The position numbers were made by a program, and so were the translations under genes. From NCBI GenBank assembly GCA_900759435.1, contig CAAEVD010000179.1, forward strand, positions 1 through 6,972: a DNA stretch of 6,972 nucleotides, read 5' to 3'. Below, in pieces: positions 6,043 to 6,972 of the stretch. The stretch is from an uncultured Collinsella sp. (GTDB taxonomy: Bacteria; Actinomycetota; Coriobacteriia; Coriobacteriales; Coriobacteriaceae). How positions within the stretch are numbered: position 1 is the first letter of the stretch; each line of letters opens with the position of its first letter. The notes below the pieces were generated by a model. It ran no database searches, had not been told where the DNA came from, and saw only the letters and a program-made list of their open reading frames with translations.

Positions 6043-6052
6043 CTAGTCGTCG
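6005..6052 (+). repeat. Tandem direct repeat, two 21-nt copies at 27-nt period
   Basis: GTCCCCAACAGCTAGTCGTT (from 6005) and GTCCCCAATGACTAGTCGTC (from 6032), each ending in a further G, match at 17 of 21 positions. Both share GTCCCCAA and CTAGTCGT; the second contains the 8-bp palindrome GACTAGTC (6041-6048). The 27-nt period keeps the reading frame of the ribbon-helix-helix gene, whose tail and stop codon lie within the repeat. It ends just before the SD site of the next gene. It could be part of a dispersed intergenic repeat family, which this window alone cannot show. Confidence 0.7.
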
Positions 6053-6054
6053 GG

Positions 6055-6060
6055 AGGAGG
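6055..6060 (+). promoter_or_regulatory. Ribosome binding site for the CPBP protease
   Basis: A full AGGAGG lies 5 nt before ATG 6066. It is among the strongest SD sites in the window and fixes the start despite another in-frame ATG four codons later. It directly follows the direct repeat. Confidence 0.75.
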
Positions 6061-6065
6061 TTGGC

Positions 6066-6972
6066 ATGCTCAATGCGATGATTTGGGCGCTTGCCTGTTT
6101 TGGCGTCGTCGCTGCCGATATTGCCCTGAGCGTCGTTTTGTTTTCCGCCCTTGGCGTCGCATCGGTGTTCATGGGTTTTTCGATCGATGACCTCGACATT
6201 CAATTGCTTCAGGCCGTCGCGCAGACAGCATCGTTTTTGATGGCGCTGCTGTGGTGGCGTTATCTGTGGCCGCGTTCGTTTATGGCACGCCGGCAAAGCG
6301 AGCACCCGCTCGGCGGGGGAGCGCGTGGGGCGTGGAAACGCATCGCCTGCGTTATCGTGATCGGCCTGGCCCTGCAGGTGGTTGTTGGCTACGTGACCGA
6401 CGCCGCGCTGTCGTTGTTGCCCGATGCCGCGGCCGACTACAGCGAGCTTGTCGAGGAAACAGGCATGGGCGACACCAGCTATCTCGCCGTCCTGACCACG
6501 GTGCTCGGCGCCCCGTTTTGTGAAGAGCTGCTGGTGCGCGGCATTATTTTTGAGTTTTCGCTCCGAGCGTTTAATCCGCAGTGCCGCCCACTTTGGAAGC
6601 GCCGGCGTCGTGCGAGCGCGCAGGACGGCGCCATGGTGCCCTGGGCGGCCCCAAGCACGTGGGGTATCGCTGCGGCGATTGTGCTGCAGGCGGCAATCTT
6701 CGGCTTTATGCACATGAATTGGGTGCAAGGTTGCTACGCGGGTGCCGCCGGCCTCATCTTTGGTTGGGTGCTCGTGACGACCGGAAAGCTCCGCTACACG
6801 ATCCTGCTGCACTTTGCCTTTAACGCCGGGTCGTATCTCATGGCGTTGCTCTGGTTTGTGAACACGCCGCTCGACGCGGCAATTACGGTCGCTATCGCCG
6901 GCGTCATCCTCGTTGAGGCAATGCGCTCGCTGCGCCACGCGTGTGGGATGGACGCAGCGAGCGCACCGCTGC
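6066..6972 (+). CDS. CPBP-family (CAAX protease-like) intramembrane metalloprotease, 3' end outside window
   Basis: The frame is open from ATG 6066 to the window edge: 302 residues with no stop. It is strongly hydrophobic, with several predicted membrane segments (about 5-36, 46-66, 92-112, 140-152, 205-225, 226-238, 245-265 and 272-290). The three family motifs are present: EELLVRG (E153, E154, R158), FGFMH (F212, H216) and HFAFN (H249, N253), which in Rce1/Abi-type enzymes form the in-membrane catalytic site. Bacterial members act in peptide or bacteriocin processing and self-immunity, regulated proteolysis, or unknown roles, and the substrate here cannot be inferred. Between motifs 1 and 2 lies a basic loop with KRRRR at about residues 175-180, making that spacing longer than in compact members. 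It starts 23 bp after the ribbon-helix-helix stop and probably shares its transcript. The frame passes right through the motifs without disruption. Confidence 0.9.
   Translation, partial: MLNAMIWALACFGVVAADIALSVVLFSALGVASVFMGFSIDDLDIQLLQAVAQTASFLMALLWWRYLWPRSFMARRQSEHPLGGGARGAWKRIACVIVIGLALQVVVGYVTDAALSLLPDAAADYSELVEETGMGDTSYLAVLTTVLGAPFCEELLVRGIIFEFSLRAFNPQCRPLWKRRRRASAQDGAMVPWAAPSTWGIAAAIVLQAAIFGFMHMNWVQGCYAGAAGLIFGWVLVTTGKLRYTILLHFAFNAGSYLMALLWFVNTPLDAAITVAIAGVILVEAMRSLRHACGMDAASAPL

Noticed and set aside
5805..6938. A 377-aa open frame on the minus strand opposite the ribbon-helix-helix and protease genes
   Set aside because: It runs opposite two genes with recognisable motifs and strong SD sites, has no membrane segment, domain or recognisable family, and reads through the direct repeat.

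Overview
The window looks like chromosomal DNA from a high-GC, anaerobic, H2-metabolising bacterium. Its G/C-rich third codon positions, tightly packed genes with strong Shine-Dalgarno (SD) sites and full [FeFe] hydrogenase point to an actinobacterial gut anaerobe of the Coriobacteriia (Collinsella/Olsenella-like). That assignment is an inference from composition and gene content. No rRNA, tRNA, CRISPR array, transposase or integrase was seen.

Positions 1-5605 look like one plus-strand transcription unit of four abutting genes. The first is the 3' part of a GltD-like FAD/NADP(H) flavoprotein (1-1359). The second is a complete multi-cluster [FeFe] hydrogenase (1353-3164), overlapping the first by 7 nt. 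The third is a substrate-binding lipoprotein of a NitT/TauT-type ABC importer (3167-4225, 2-nt gap). The fourth is a single polypeptide fusing the importer's permease to a shortened ATPase (4229-5605, 3-nt gap). The first two probably form an electron-transfer pair coupling H2 to the pyridine nucleotide pool. The last two make a complete two-polypeptide importer whose substrate cannot be read from sequence. No hydrogenase maturation gene (hydE, hydF, hydG) lies in the window.

Positions 5606-5820 are a noncoding, more AT-rich spacer that appears to be the control region of a second plus-strand unit. It holds a possible extended -10 element, AATACY boxes spaced exactly 10 bp apart, and a strong two-tier RNA structure in the presumed leader.

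The second unit starts with a 73-aa RelB/DinJ-like ribbon-helix-helix protein (5821-6042). No toxin gene follows it. Its C-terminal tail and stop codon are encoded by a 27-nt-period direct repeat (6005-6052). Right behind comes a multi-pass CPBP/CAAX-type membrane protease (6066 to the window end, incomplete) with all three family motifs. The small protein may regulate this unit, and the protease may be its effector or simply its neighbour.
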